A stretch of 64,000 nucleotides of DNA from Rotaria macrura. Lineage: Eukaryota; Rotifera; Eurotatoria; Philodinida; Philodinidae. Each line of letters begins with the position of its first letter. Position 1 is the first letter of the stretch. Made by a program: the position numbers and the translations under genes. The stretch is taken from the NCBI GenBank assembly GCA_900239685.1, contig OENT01000288.1, positions 1-64,000 on the forward strand, given 5' to 3'. Shown here piece after piece: positions 11,789 through 25,200 of the stretch. Under the pieces are notes generated by a model. It was not told the origin of the DNA. It worked only from the letters and a program-made list of their open reading frames with translations, and searched no databases.

Positions 11789-14700
11789 AGTATATTATTA
11801 AAAATAATTAAGTCATCACTATAGAATCGTATATTTATCAATTTAAATACACAATGATAAGGCATACAAACTAAGTAAGATCCTAGATTGAATATGTATT
11901 AGTTAATTTAATATTTTCTGTCTTTGCTCAAAATACATAAAAACTGACATATTTATTCAATACTTATGAATATCTTTTGGCTAGTGCGTAGCATGCTGAT
12001 TTAGATATGCATAAAATAAATAGTAAAAAGTCGTAAGTCGCCATTAATATCTAATATATCTTGACCAAATTCTTTTAAAAGTATCTATTGCCGATTTATT
12101 ATTATTGTGTTTGCTATAACATTTACGATGATTCATTTAATTGCTATCGTAAAAGACTAATCATTGTTTGAGTAGTATATATTTTGCATAGGGCAAAACT
12201 AAGTTTTATTGACTGTCTTGATACACTGTTGCGTTTAGCAAATAAACTTTCAATGTGAATTTGCCGATTGAAACGAGAAAATAACGAGAAAACGTTGATT
12301 ATAGAATGCGAACAGTTGCAGTCATGTTTATATATTGTTAGCGGAATATTATATGAGTTATCAAATGGTATCGTACTTGATACAATAAGTAAATTTTCTA
12401 TTGGATAATATGCAGCAGGACTATTGCAGTATGTTACAGAAAAAATAATAAATTTTCTTTTAGTAGTTTCATATCTCAAGAAAAGGAACTGTAGAACATG
12501 CGTAAATACTATCATCTACCATATTTTTTCATGTTTTTCACTGAGAATTTATTTCTTAATTTGGTTATGATTGTGAAAAATGAAGAATTTTAATGATAAC
12601 AACAGATGATGGCAAAGTACTGCGAAAAACTCAGGCCTCTTTTTCATGCAAACAGAAGATGATAGGAAACTAATTCTTTCCATGTGTTGATAGATTGAGT
12701 ATGATTTTTAATTTAACATGATATCTTATTCTGATTTCTATTTACAGATTAGTAGTTCATTCCTAAAACTTAAAAGTCGTTTTGAAAATCTACTACAAAA
12801 TTGTTCAATATTAGGTTTTACAAATTTCAAGTCTATATTTCATTCGTCATAAAAGTTTTGTAAATATAGTCAAGTAGTTCTGGATAAGTTCAATCCCACA
12901 TAATCGTTTCCATTACACATGTCAAATGGTATAGATTTCTGAACGATTGCTACAGATGAATTTAATTAAAAGTCAAACATTAAATAATAATAATAATCAA
13001 TTGTTGACACTGATTTGTACAAGTGCAGAATCTTATATGACTTTTATATAACTTGTAAAAGGTTTGAGAAAAAGTCCGACTAGATTTTGATACTAGTCTA
13101 TAAATACAGGTGAGAACAACATAAAATTTAAAACTATGTAGAAAATGTCGACTATTGAATGAAAAAAAAACAGTAGTATTCAATTAATGTTGGTTCGCAT
13201 ATATCTATGTTCTACATTTTTCTAGGAATGTTTGAAAGAATTGTTATTTTCTCATGATAGTTATGATGTTTGACATTATGAGTGTTATTAGAGAAAAAAA
13301 TCGATACAAATATTTACAGTGATGTGTATGCATGTGAGTGACATGGGTGTAACAAGCGGATATTTTATTTTTATTTCTCACTACTCGTAGTCACACTTAC
13401 AAATAATTAGAACTAAAACAGACTATTAAACGCCACTAAAAAAAGAAAAACAAATTGTATTTTTCATTGCCAATGTAGAGATATATAAGAGATTTTTTTC
13501 TGAAGATCTATCCCTTAGATAGCTTCTTTTGCACGAATGTTCTTCTATTCGCTTTATTGTATTTTTTCGATGAAAAATACTGAGCTCCTGAAAAAATGGA
13601 ACAACGGTCAAGAGATAATGATGCAACTTGAAAAACTTTTACATACAGCAGAATATAAAATAGCAGAAGCTAGGATGGAATGACTCGTCATACAGAGACA
13701 GTCATTTTGTACTATAGCTTTTAAACGGTGAAAACATTATAGATTACCTAAGTTTGGAATGGTTGTATTGTATCGATTTCATTTCAATACAAACAACACT
13801 TCTTCGGGGAAAACTTGAAACTGTTGTCTGGTCTTGCAAACCAACTTGAACTTCAGCTCTGGTATAACCATCTTCAGTCAGACTTGGTTGCACTTCAGCA
13901 ACGGTGATCTGTTTTTTTCTCCACGAAATTTATGAATACTTGTTCCTCTGCGATACATTCTCCAGGGCATTTGCTCTAATGATAAGTATTCCTATATTGT
14001 ACTTAGCAGAGCTTTTATATTTTCTAAGAGCAAAAGCTGATTGTTGCAGGGAAATCAAAGAGTTTCATGCAGACACGCTCAAATCTCCATCCTCTCGTTC
14101 ACCCACACCAATTCCGAGAGTAAGGGAATGACATTTCTTGATATTGTAATGGGTTAACGCGTTAGGAAAATCGCTCGTGAGCCAATGAGACTCTCTAATC
14201 TCATGATTGATGATAACTACCTGTTCAGTTCAACCTCTCTACTTACTTTTCTCGTCTTTCAAATGTTCTGTCTCGTACATCAACGTGTGTTCTGTATAAA
14301 GTAGATAGAATCGACAAGATGGAATATTGAAATGATTAAGCTACATCGAAGAGAGCAGCAACTCTCTCATCTTCAACTTCACGCGCATCCTCTACAGAGA
14401 CATCGAAAACTAGGACTCACTACTTTGGCTCGTTTCAAATGAATGACTGATGATTCTAGTAAAAAATGATGAAGCATTTATTTGCTTACAGAAAATTATT
14501 TTTTTCCAATATCAGTGCAACAAATATAGTCAGTCTGTAAACCAATTACTCGTGTAATATGCTTTAAATATTATCGAACACAAGTGAACAGTGTCTCATC
14601 AGAATTTCTTCGAAATCATTTATTCTTTAATTTTCTGTGTATTTATTTTCGCTTGTTTTTGTTGAAATATCAATATCCAATAAAGTGATCAAGTAAATAT

Positions 14701-15415
14701 TCTTCAGCATTATCAACATTAGCATAAACAACATCATTAGTTTTTCAAATATTTTCTGAGAAATTCTAAACTAGTTCTCGAACGGGAAATATTTTTAATG
14801 AATGATTAATTTACAGTATTTTCTAGTGTAATTTCATCATAATACTCCGTTTTTTTCAACTGTATGAATTTAGTCAATCTTAAATAACTAAGATCGATAT
14901 TATATTATTTAGACTTCAAAAATTCTACGAAATTAATTCAAATATTTAGATATACTCGATATAAATACATATGTAAGACGTAAAGGTCATCCTTTTCTAC
15001 GACTTCAACCCATGTATCAACAAGGAGATCCAGTTGAACTTTGCATATGCTTATCGAACACATTGTTACTATGACTAATATGTACGTATCAATAAAATTT
15101 ACATGAAAAATACCAAGAGAAACAAACAAATAATCAATATTTCATTAACTAATCGAAATTAACTGATATGACGTTTTATTTCAATAAATAAATGCTTTCT
15201 TCTGATTTCAATCGAATCAATCGTTAAGATTCGAAAGAAACTAATAACAATAAAATGCAACATAGAAAGATACAACAAACAAACCGCTAAGCAAAGCAAA
15301 GCAAAAAGAAACAGAAACAAATACAAATAAATTAATGGGAAAACGACAAAAAACAAGAGTAATGGAAAAGTAGGATTGAAGATAAACGTAACAAAAACAT
15401 TAAAAAATCATATGT

Positions 15416-18400
15416 TTATTGTTCATCGTCATTAGTATGCAAATCAGCCCAAGTATTTTGTTGTCCTTGGGCACAAGCTGCAATACTCAATAAGCCGAGT
15501 AATAAATATTCGTGTAAATAACAAAAATCAAATTTTTCTTTATTCAATAAATGACTACGTGAACATGTTGATGCTAAACGAATGACATGATGATACATGT
15601 TTGAAATGTATTCATCATATGCCCATTGACTATAATCATCACCATCCGATGGCCAATGGGATAGAAAATTCTTTACTGAACTTTGATAATATTCCGATGA
15701 TTCTCCTTGCCGTATAACTAAATTTGAACAATCAAATGGACCTCCTTCGTTTGTTTCATAAACAAATTTTGTTAATATATGTTGCCAACAATGTTGTTCG
15801 CTAATTATAGGTTTCTTTTCAATTGACAGACGAGTATTGGTATTCGTATCAAATATATGTTGACGATCTAACCTAAAATACATGATTTCATTTTCTATAT
15901 CAGAAAATACTCTATTGTTGTTTGAGTTTTAAGAAAAGGACTGACCAATTGTGAATGATTTCAATAAAACATATATCAATGAGATGAATGCGAATATGAT
16001 CGTATTCGACACCTGTTGTTGAATCATCTAATCGTAAAATAATATCTCTATTAACAATGGTCAAATCTTCATTGTTATCATTAAATTCAACATGAAATCG
16101 AAGATCTCGTCGTTCAACTAATGCTACAAGTTCATATTTCATTACACGAGCTACAGTTGCATGTTCACGTAATTGAATTATGGGTCTTTCGATAGCTAAA
16201 CGAATTCATCAGGTTCGAAGAATAAACACATCTTTTTTTGATAAATTTAATCTACCTTTAGCCATCACCGCTAAATTCCGTTGTCGAAGTTGAAGTAGTA
16301 GACGTGAAAATAGCCAAGGAAATGAGAGAATACGTTTTGGGTGTTGAGCTTGTTCATATTGATAACAAACAACATAGCATGCACTTGCTTTAGCTAATTT
16401 TTCATCTAGATAAGCTATTTCACCCTCATTTTTCATAGTCATGATTGTTGATCCAATGCCACTTAACGGGATTTTTAAACGATCAGCTTCTTCTCTACTG
16501 TTAAACTCTGCATAGAACAAAGTTTTTATTCTATCTATTAATGCTTTCAATTCAACTTGTGCTGAATCAGCAACGTCAATATGTTTCGACATACATTGTT
16601 GTTGCTGAGAATCAAAACGACAGATTAAATCAATGTCAGATACGAAATGATATGCAAACATGATATTTAACACTGCATCACGATAAGTTCGATATAGATC
16701 CAATGCCGACGATGTATATCGATGATAACTTGGATGTATAAGATGTACATCAATAGGGACACGTTCAACTGATGATGATACATTGTATGATGAATCTTTT
16801 TCTTCTGGATGATAAGCAGAATGATTTATAATTGACCATGTCGGTTGAGAACGAAGAATTGAACGAAACAATTTACCAAGTACATGTTCACTTGGATAGA
16901 GATCGAATTGATCCTTATCGATGTAATCTGGCCGTTCGTTATTTAATTTTGTATTTAATTCCTTGATTTTGTGTTCACTAAATGGATGTTTACCAGTTTT
17001 ACCAGCATCTAATTCTTCTGATATTGCTGCTGCTATAGAAACACATTTATCATGCTGTACACCTAATTTATCGACATAAGCTAAATGTGTACAACACAGT
17101 TTTCCTAAACAATCTTGTTCTGATATTGTTAAAACAACATCAACGATATCATCACGTGTTACAGAACGTGATAAGGGTACTGGTGGTTCTTGTGAATCAT
17201 AATCATACGGCTCATAATTATCTGTATTAGGTACAAGAAGATCAAGCCAAAAGACAGCATATTCATCGCCATCAAGATCTGAACCACTTATTTCATTCGA
17301 ATGTGGTCGTTTGCCTTTCTGTGGAAATACAATACAATCACGTAAGTGTCGTAATTCAGGTTTATCAACAGTATTAAATGTTCTCATATCACCCGGATGA
17401 TGGCATGGATGTTTAGTGACAACAATGCGAGTATTGTGTAATATGGTTGTTTCTATCCATTCATGTTCATGTGACATTTGCTCATCTAAATCATTCGTAT
17501 TCGGTGAACTATTTTGAGATTGACATTGACGATAGAGAGTCTTCGAGCGTAAATTACTAAATTGAACAAATACTTCTCCGTATTCCTAGAATAAAAGCAA
17601 AAGTACGATAGGATAGTGTTTTTATTATACATAGTTCAAGAGAATAATTCAATTCATCTTACTAAAACACCATATTCATCAACAACACCAATCAAGTTTC
17701 TAGCTGATTGTTTTGGTATGCGCGTACGAGATTTTTCTTTCATCTTAATTAAATCATGATGAATAAATGTAACAATTAATTGACGAAAAAACGGTTCATC
17801 GGCTAAATTTAATTGTCCATCAAGAAATAATTCCCGTAGAGGAAAAATATTTCTTGTTAATTTATCATGAAGAAAATCATAGGTGACAGATGGATATAAT
17901 AGAGATTCAATTAACCATAAATGATGTTCCTGTTGTAATAATAAAAAAACGACATCATGAACATGACGATGTGAAAGTAAAACAATTGTTTGACGATTTA
18001 AATACAGTGGACCTACATAAAAGAGAAATACTATGAAATGAATTCTATTAAAAATCATCGAATGATTTTTTACGTGGCGCCGATATGCGACATGATTCAA
18101 GAATATCATGATCCGAACTAAATTTACGCATTGAATGACGTAAAACAAGTTGTTGTGAACATCCATTCAATTCAGGACATACAGATAGAACACCTTTACA
18201 ACCACCGTAACGAATTTGCATCACACAAAATGGATAATGAAGGCCAAGTTTCGTTTTGATCTATTGACAATAAAAATTTTCAAAATAGTTAATCTCTTTC
18301 TTCAGTGATCATGTTCGCAACTATTGAATAGGTAATCAATCACACATCTATGTATACTACATGCTCAACTATCTGATGCATTAAATATCTATTGACGACG

Positions 18401-21243
18401 TGCATGTTGATCTTAGAACTATGTAGAGATAAATTCTTCGTTTGAACATCTATGTGTTAAGACAGTTTCTTGATGAATCTGTTTCGCAGTGTTATTTTTC
18501 TCACTGTGTTTTCTTCAAGTTTGATGGTTCCATTCTTTTTAGATATCATCAATCAATTTAGACGAATTAGATCTATCATCAATGCACATGCTTTTATGAT
18601 CGTCTCCAGTTTCTAGAAAGATTCTAAAAGACAAAATGAACCTGATCACGTAAACAAGTCGACATCGTTCCGCAGCCATCAGTAAAATTATATTTTCCAT
18701 CAACTGTTTCAACATCATCGATATATTTTACACATTCTGCTGGAATCTAAGTAGAACCAGATATGGAAATAAAAAATGAATCAAATTTTGTTTTCCTCCC
18801 ACACAAACCTTTATTGTTTCTTCTGTACTAGTAAAACATTGTGCAATACGTGCTGTATGTTTAGCAACAACACGTTCACTATCAAAATTACCCATCCATA
18901 AATAACTTTCTTCAAATGAAAGATTTCGACATTCTTCAATCGTATTTGCTGATATGTTATGGTAATAAAACCAGAATTGCTTTTCTTTCAATTGCGACTG
19001 TGAATGATGTAAATATTTATAAATTCGATTCGATACTATTGTAAAACCATCAACTAATAATTGTTTTAATCTCCAACGTATCTGTCGAAAATCAAGTGGA
19101 TATAAAACACCACCATCTTCTTCACGTATTTCCACTAATGATAAGTAAAAAGAAGAAATATGAAAATATAATTACCGTGAACGTGTTCTAGAATGAAATT
19201 CTCTAGATTTACCTAATGCAAAATTAAATGGTCCACCAAAATTTTTCTCTCGTAAAACTCGATTTGTTTTACACAATTTTAAAGGTTTAATAACAATTGT
19301 TGTCGGTGTCAATGTAACACTTGGTACATATTGATAATTTTTTGGTGGTCGTTTTATGGATGTCTTCATGGAAAATATTTGTCGTTCTTCAACACGAATA
19401 CGTGCTTGACGTGATAAATAATCAATTAATTCTTCATATAGATCAACAAATAAATATTCTTTTGTTCGTCTCCACAAATGTATACATGTATGATAGAAAT
19501 CTTCATCATCTGTAATAGAATAGAGTTTAACTGTAAATAATGGTGTTACACGTTGATGAAAACGATAACCAAGTGACACGAGCATGGACCATGCGTAGTT
19601 TTTTATGAATGAAGAAAATGGTGGATTCAACGGACGGAGAATTAAACCAGGAGATGTTTGAATCGACCCATAAGCAATTGCTATATAATTTCTTGTAAAA
19701 AAAGATAAAATTTGTGAAAAAACAAGTTTTATTTCGTTCAAATTCCTTGTGGCATTGACTGGAAGTGCATTATTATCTAATTTAATCAAAAGACGAAATG
19801 TCGAACATACGGGCCGTGATTCTCGTGGTGCAACACGAATAAAATTATCTAAGAGAGAATATGTGCGGTCAGGATCTAGAGGAAAACGAAATAGTCTTTT
19901 TCGCTGTATCAGAAAACGTGAACTTACTATAATAGTCAATACAATTCGCTTTCATATTAACATAAATTAAAAAACCATCATTTAATGTATTGATCACAGC
20001 ACAATTATCAATGAATTCTGATTTTATTCGTTTTCTATACTTTGCCACCGTTGGACAATCCGATGAAGTTTTTTGATAATCAATATCAAAATGATTTTCA
20101 TAAAATATCATTTTCCATATACGAACATTTCCATTTGTTTTTTTAATTGTTTCAAAACTATGAAATGCTCCTAATGACACTAACGAACCAAAACTCATTT
20201 CAACATAAATATTTTCATTCAATGAACAAATTGTTTTTTCAAATCCTTTTTCATCATATTGTATTTCATATGGATTAAGTGCTGAATCAATGAATTCAAT
20301 TTTCATCGATGGACTGATATCATTATCTATTGTATATTCTTCGCTTTTTAAAGGTATTCGTGGAAACGAAAACCAGAAAAGATCATTCTTAGTTAATTGA
20401 AATTGTTTTAATTTATTTATACATAATTCAAGTGTTGATGATTTCGTATCGGTCAATGTAAATGTATAAGCGTCAAGACCACCAAGACACCAAAGTTCGT
20501 GTTCAACTGGAATTTTTCTATTGCTATCAGTCATAGCTAAATCAATATTTAATTGTCCGAACATATGACAAAGATTGTTAAGACTTGTCGATGAACGATC
20601 AACAATTAATATAATACGACATAAACAAGAATCCCATGATGATTTCGGAAGAGTTTTAAATGAGAAATCAATGAATGGAGATGCTCTAGTAGGTTTATAA
20701 GTTGATGAAATTGATTCTAGATGATGTGTACATGGTGATAGAGTTTGACTTGAAACAGACTAAAAAAAAATAAAAGGATCATTTAATATTCCCTACGAGA
20801 TTAAAAAAAACATCAATAAATACGATACGTACAGATGATGACGACGATGTCGAAGGAAAATCTCGATTCAGAAAAGTACGAAACCAATTTTGATCTTGAT
20901 TACATTTTGCCTGAAAATTTTTAACAAAGTCATATTTATGTTTTGTTTAGATTGCTATTAAAGGTAATACTTTATTTGTTGAATAACTTATGTCATCGTC
21001 TGGTTTTTCTTGTGAATATCGATGTGAACCAAGAAGTTCTCGTTGACATTGATTTCTATGAGTTTGTTGTCGATTCCGAATAAACAAACGGTTTAACTGT
21101 GATTGGGACTGATAATGATGAATATGTTTATATGATACATGACTAGAAACATGCGTCGTTTGAGAATAATAATCTCGACCATCGATACATAAACTACTAT
21201 TGAAATCACTATCACGCAAATGGATAGATTTGAGCTCTCGCAT
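15416..21243 (-). CDS. Cellular RNA-dependent RNA polymerase (RdRP), 11 exons
   Basis: Eleven exons join in frame at GT-AG sites: 20971-21243, 20833-20910, 19928-20759, 19213-19875, 18809-19134, 18642-18746, 18074-18260, 17663-18012, 16256-17585, 15946-16195, 15416-15872. The product is 1616 residues. Family landmarks (PF05183) appear in order: NRVLRE, KEKQFWFYY, YLWMGNFDSERVVAKHTAR, NFTDGCGTMS, LYLNRQTIVLLSHRHV, KQSARNLIGVVDEYG, VTKHPCHHPGDMR, then HLRDCIVFPQKGKRPHSNE. The catalytic loop is SGSDLDGDE, with metal-binding Asp residues at about 1041, 1043 and 1045. These enzymes copy RNA to feed secondary siRNA production and silencing. Most animals lack them, whereas bdelloid rotifers and nematodes retain or expand them. 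All catalytic elements are present, so the gene looks functional. Introns are 50-75 nt except one of 381 nt. The N-terminal exons are family-divergent and the start ATG (21243) is the least certain point. Confidence 0.93.
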
Positions 21244-22233
21244 TTTACTAAAATGATGTCGATGCTCGAAACTAGACTAAAACAATACGTAGTGTAACTG
21301 AAAATTGCTTGGAATAATATCTATCATGTAGATAGAGAAGAAAAGAAAATTATATGTAGTGATCACTCTCTTTTCTCTCTCTCTCGCCGTGTTCGTCTAT
21401 CCACCCACTACTTAACGAGGCTAATATATAGCTGCACAGATAGCAACTATATTCACGATATGAAGAAAAGATGAATATTCGAGGGTTTCATTCTAGAAGA
21501 CAACAACTAATAAACAGATGCTATATCTGTATTACTATGTCATCATAGGCCTGATGCAACAGATGACTCATTCGATGAAAATCAACAAATTATTTTTTCA
21601 ACGACAAACCGATGAATGACCTTGAAGTACGCATACAACTTTTCTGCTGTGATCAAAAAAGATATATCAATCGACAACGATGCATGTATATGTACATATA
21701 TATATATATATTCAATCCATAAAACAACATTCATAGCTTTCATTCCGAAAAAAAAACAACTTCAATGAAATTTAATCACTGATGAGATTATTATTGATCA
21801 CATTGAGTTTTATAGTGCTAGGAGCTTCAAACATTCAATTTATATTTATATGTGCACTACTATGTTTAGTATAACTTGATAGCTTTACATGAGACGTTCA
21901 AACAACAAGTCAATATTTAGAATCTCAATTGTTTTTTAATATAAGGTATTATGTTTAAATAAAGGCAATGGTTTGTTTGTTAGCGAATTTATTCTTGAGA
22001 TATTTTATTTAACGACAGATTTATTTTCATCATGATCAAAGAAGAGACAAGGTGAAGGTTTAAAAATACAAATCCATGACCAGAACATTTTACAACTATA
22101 AAATACAAAATAAAACACTACAAAATAAATATGCATAAAAATATCAGTGCCAGTTTAAATATGAAACATAAACACCAGACAAAATAAAATTACAGTGTCA
22201 TGAGAAAAGAAACTTCGAACATTTAATCGATGA
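21244..22233. other. Intergenic: RdRP 5' region and DNAJC12 3' region
   Basis: Holds the presumed RdRP promoter, with a CT-rich stretch (about 21365-21390) and a short (TA)n run (about 21695-21710). No ORF or core promoter motif could be assigned with confidence. Both flanking genes are on the minus strand. Confidence 0.4.
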
Positions 22234-25200
22234 TTAGATTTCATAGTTACGAAATTTTCGGAGAGAATCATTCGTTGGTTCAATCGGTTTCCATGTTGAA
22301 TTGGAATTTCGTACATCTATAAATTATTCACAAACGACATATGAAAATGCATAGAAAAGAGAAAGAACACGTTGTTTTTACGTTTAATAATTTTTTCTTC
22401 CTTTTTTCTTTCTTGTTCTTGTTCTTCTTCTTCTTGATCGAATTGAACATTTTCAATCATTGGCTCCTTTTTTGTTACTATCCAATGGAATGTCTAGAAA
22501 GAAGAAAAAACAAAACAAAGTCAAAATGATTGTTATTCATATTGATTTCTCACTCAGTAGACTGAACAATTCAGTGTTAAATTTCTTTTTTTTCCCCCGA
22601 ATTGTTCAAACACCTATACTATGTACATTCTAATTACTTTTAATCACGAAAACGAATTCATCTATTGACACGATGAATAAAATACTTGATCTATCTTTAA
22701 TGATCAATGATCTGCATCATTGTTCTTTCGCCAGACTTTGAAGTCTCCAACAAGTTTTATTCTTCTTTTCTTTTTCTTGTTGTTGAATATATATATACAT
22801 GTTTGTGTATCAAAGGAATCCGATTCAACTTTTGTATCGACCTTGCTTACGAAAACGTTTTTTCAATGCATAAGTTTTGTATAGAAATTCAAACAATTCG
22901 AATATCATTAGTTATGGAGACAATATATACAAAATTACATATATAGTATATATATTTATGTTTCATTTGATGTCCATCACATGAAACTAAAAGAAAGTAG
23001 TCATTTGTCATTTTTGACATACTCAAGTGATAATAATCCGTTTAGATAAAGCAACAATCCTTTCTTTTTTATTTCGTATAGACGAACAATGTGCTCGAGT
23101 GATCATATCTATTTTCTTTAGAGTGTAGTAACATAACGAAATGTTTTATTCTTGTATCCCATACCAGTTAATACCTTCAATAATAAAACGAAGCTGTCTC
23201 TTTTGATTATAGAAATTTTAATCGATTGCAATTTTTTTCGTTTTTCGCTGATAGAAACAGTTAATTTACACGAAGGTTCTTGATAATAGAACGGATAACG
23301 AGACTTGCTCATACTCAAACGTTCGGCAATATCTAACATTGGCTAACATTTTTCGTCTAGGTTTTTCCCTTTTATGACAACTATAGATCGATATCGGATT
23401 GCGCAACAAGTTACTTTAATTTATTTTTTAATTGGAAGTGAAACAAGATAAATGTCCTCGAGCAGGTGCATTTTTGACTGATCAAACCACTGTAGGTCTC
23501 ATTGTTGAGGCTCCCTGTCTCACTTTGTTCCTCGCTGGCTTCTGGCACTATGAAAATAAAACAAATAACGGCCAGTTTGCGAATGACTTCCATCTTTTAA
23601 CAACAGCGAAAAACTCAAACAATGCGATTCACACTCTTGATCTAAAATCGTCACTTTCTTTTTCGTTGCACACTATGTTTAGAAAATGTCAATTTGAAAC
23701 AATCGTGTTAGATTTTGTTTTCTTTCTAAGAAAAAAAAGAACACGTTTTTGTGTGCAATTGAACGCTAGTTACTTTTTCGACTCTGTTGAAAAAAGACGG
23801 ACGAACCTTCTCTATGATTAGATGGGCGTCACATCGTTGACATCCTTCCGGTCGATCATCTTTCATACTTTTTTCCCTATGACAGTTCTGTATATTCATA
23901 CATATGTGGAGAAGATTTGATTTGAACATACTCTTCTAATGTAAAACAGCCTGTGTTTAAGTGATATTCTCCATGGACATCATGTTACACCCTATTTTTA
24001 TGCTACAGTGAACGAATTATCATTCTTTATGATAGTTTTGCTTGGAAAATAGTTTTCGAACTATAGACAAAAAGAAATCAAGTGCTTTGATATAATGACA
24101 TCATGATACAAACGTTACACGCAACCTCTGAAGTAGAGAAAGTCATTTTTCGTATGTCATCTCGATTACTTGACAATGCGTACGTTGATGTATGACGTGA
24201 AGAGAAAACAGACACCATAGCCTAAGGATTTATTTTCACCAGTAAATCAAACCAATTCAATCATTTGAATAAGCATTTATCTCATCTTTATGATGACATT
24301 TCAGTTCGTCGATCTCTATTGAGACACATAAATTGACTACACATTGTCAAAACTGAACTGATGTTAAACAATCCATGAATGCAACTAAACATCTGTTATA
24401 TCTTAATATTAATCGTCATCAGTCGGACTTATTTTTCACAGACAAAAGCTTGTAAGAAAAAAAATACGCTCAAAGTCATTCGTTTTTCTACCGTTCTTTT
24501 CTTTTTCTCTCTTCAAGATCAAATATGTAAATAGACAAGGTCTTTCCTCTGTTTCTTTCCTTTTCTCTCGTTTTTTTCTCTCTGTTCGTGTTCGACCCGT
24601 CCCACTACTAAGATATACGCGAGACATGAGCTAAGAGCGGACACATTTACATTAGCCCAACCGAACGAGTCAACAGAGAATAGAAAGGGCATCGTCGACC
24701 GCAAAATTCAACATTTTTCTATTGGATACAAAAATATACTTAACAGCGAGAGATATTCATTGGTTACCAATTAATTCTGCGTATAGAAAAGGAGAAAGGG
24801 CAGAAAGAAAGGAGACGAAGAAAAAAGAAGTGAACGAGCACGAACACAATCACACATTGCATTCATTCATTTTTTTTCCTACTTCAATCGGCGCACGCAC
24901 AAACGCATTCTTCCCACTGGACTACAAGCACGCTATGAAACAAAGACGCTTCAAATTTCACCAAAGTAAAAAAAAAAGTACAATCATTCGTTCCATATGG
25001 TAGTTTATTTTGTTTTTCGTTGTAGAAGAAAAAGATCATATCAATATTGAATTAGATACGAAATGCAGGTAAATTATCTCTACGATGAATTTGTTTCGTT
25101 CTTTTTTTTCTATTTCGATATTTTTCGTTTAGTTGTTTACAATCAAACTTCGACTCCAATGCTTCGTCTATTCAAGTATGTATCATATTCGACTCTCTTT

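Larger units (their letters stand above)
9091..15415. other. Long gene-poor interval
   Basis: No firm gene. It contains a decayed dispersed repeat (10089-10455), a small ORF with a signal-peptide-like start (11522-11788), and a G+C-richer patch at 13795-13915 that is open in frames on both strands. (TCGT)n and (ATT)n runs lie near 9100 and 9380. The 123-codon ORF at 12144-12515 (-) has a Cys-containing, secreted-looking translation but no signal peptide, splice support or recognised family. Confidence 0.45.

Noticed and set aside
12144..12515. 123-codon minus ORF as a secreted Cys-containing protein
   Set aside because: It has no signal peptide, splice context or recognised pattern; kept only as a note in the interval description.
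16196..16255. Tandem in-frame TGA TGA apparently breaking the RdRP gene
   Set aside because: The stops lie in a 60-nt intron with donor GTAGAT and acceptor TTCGTTTAG. Removing it joins MAK to AIERPIIQL in frame, so the gene is intact.
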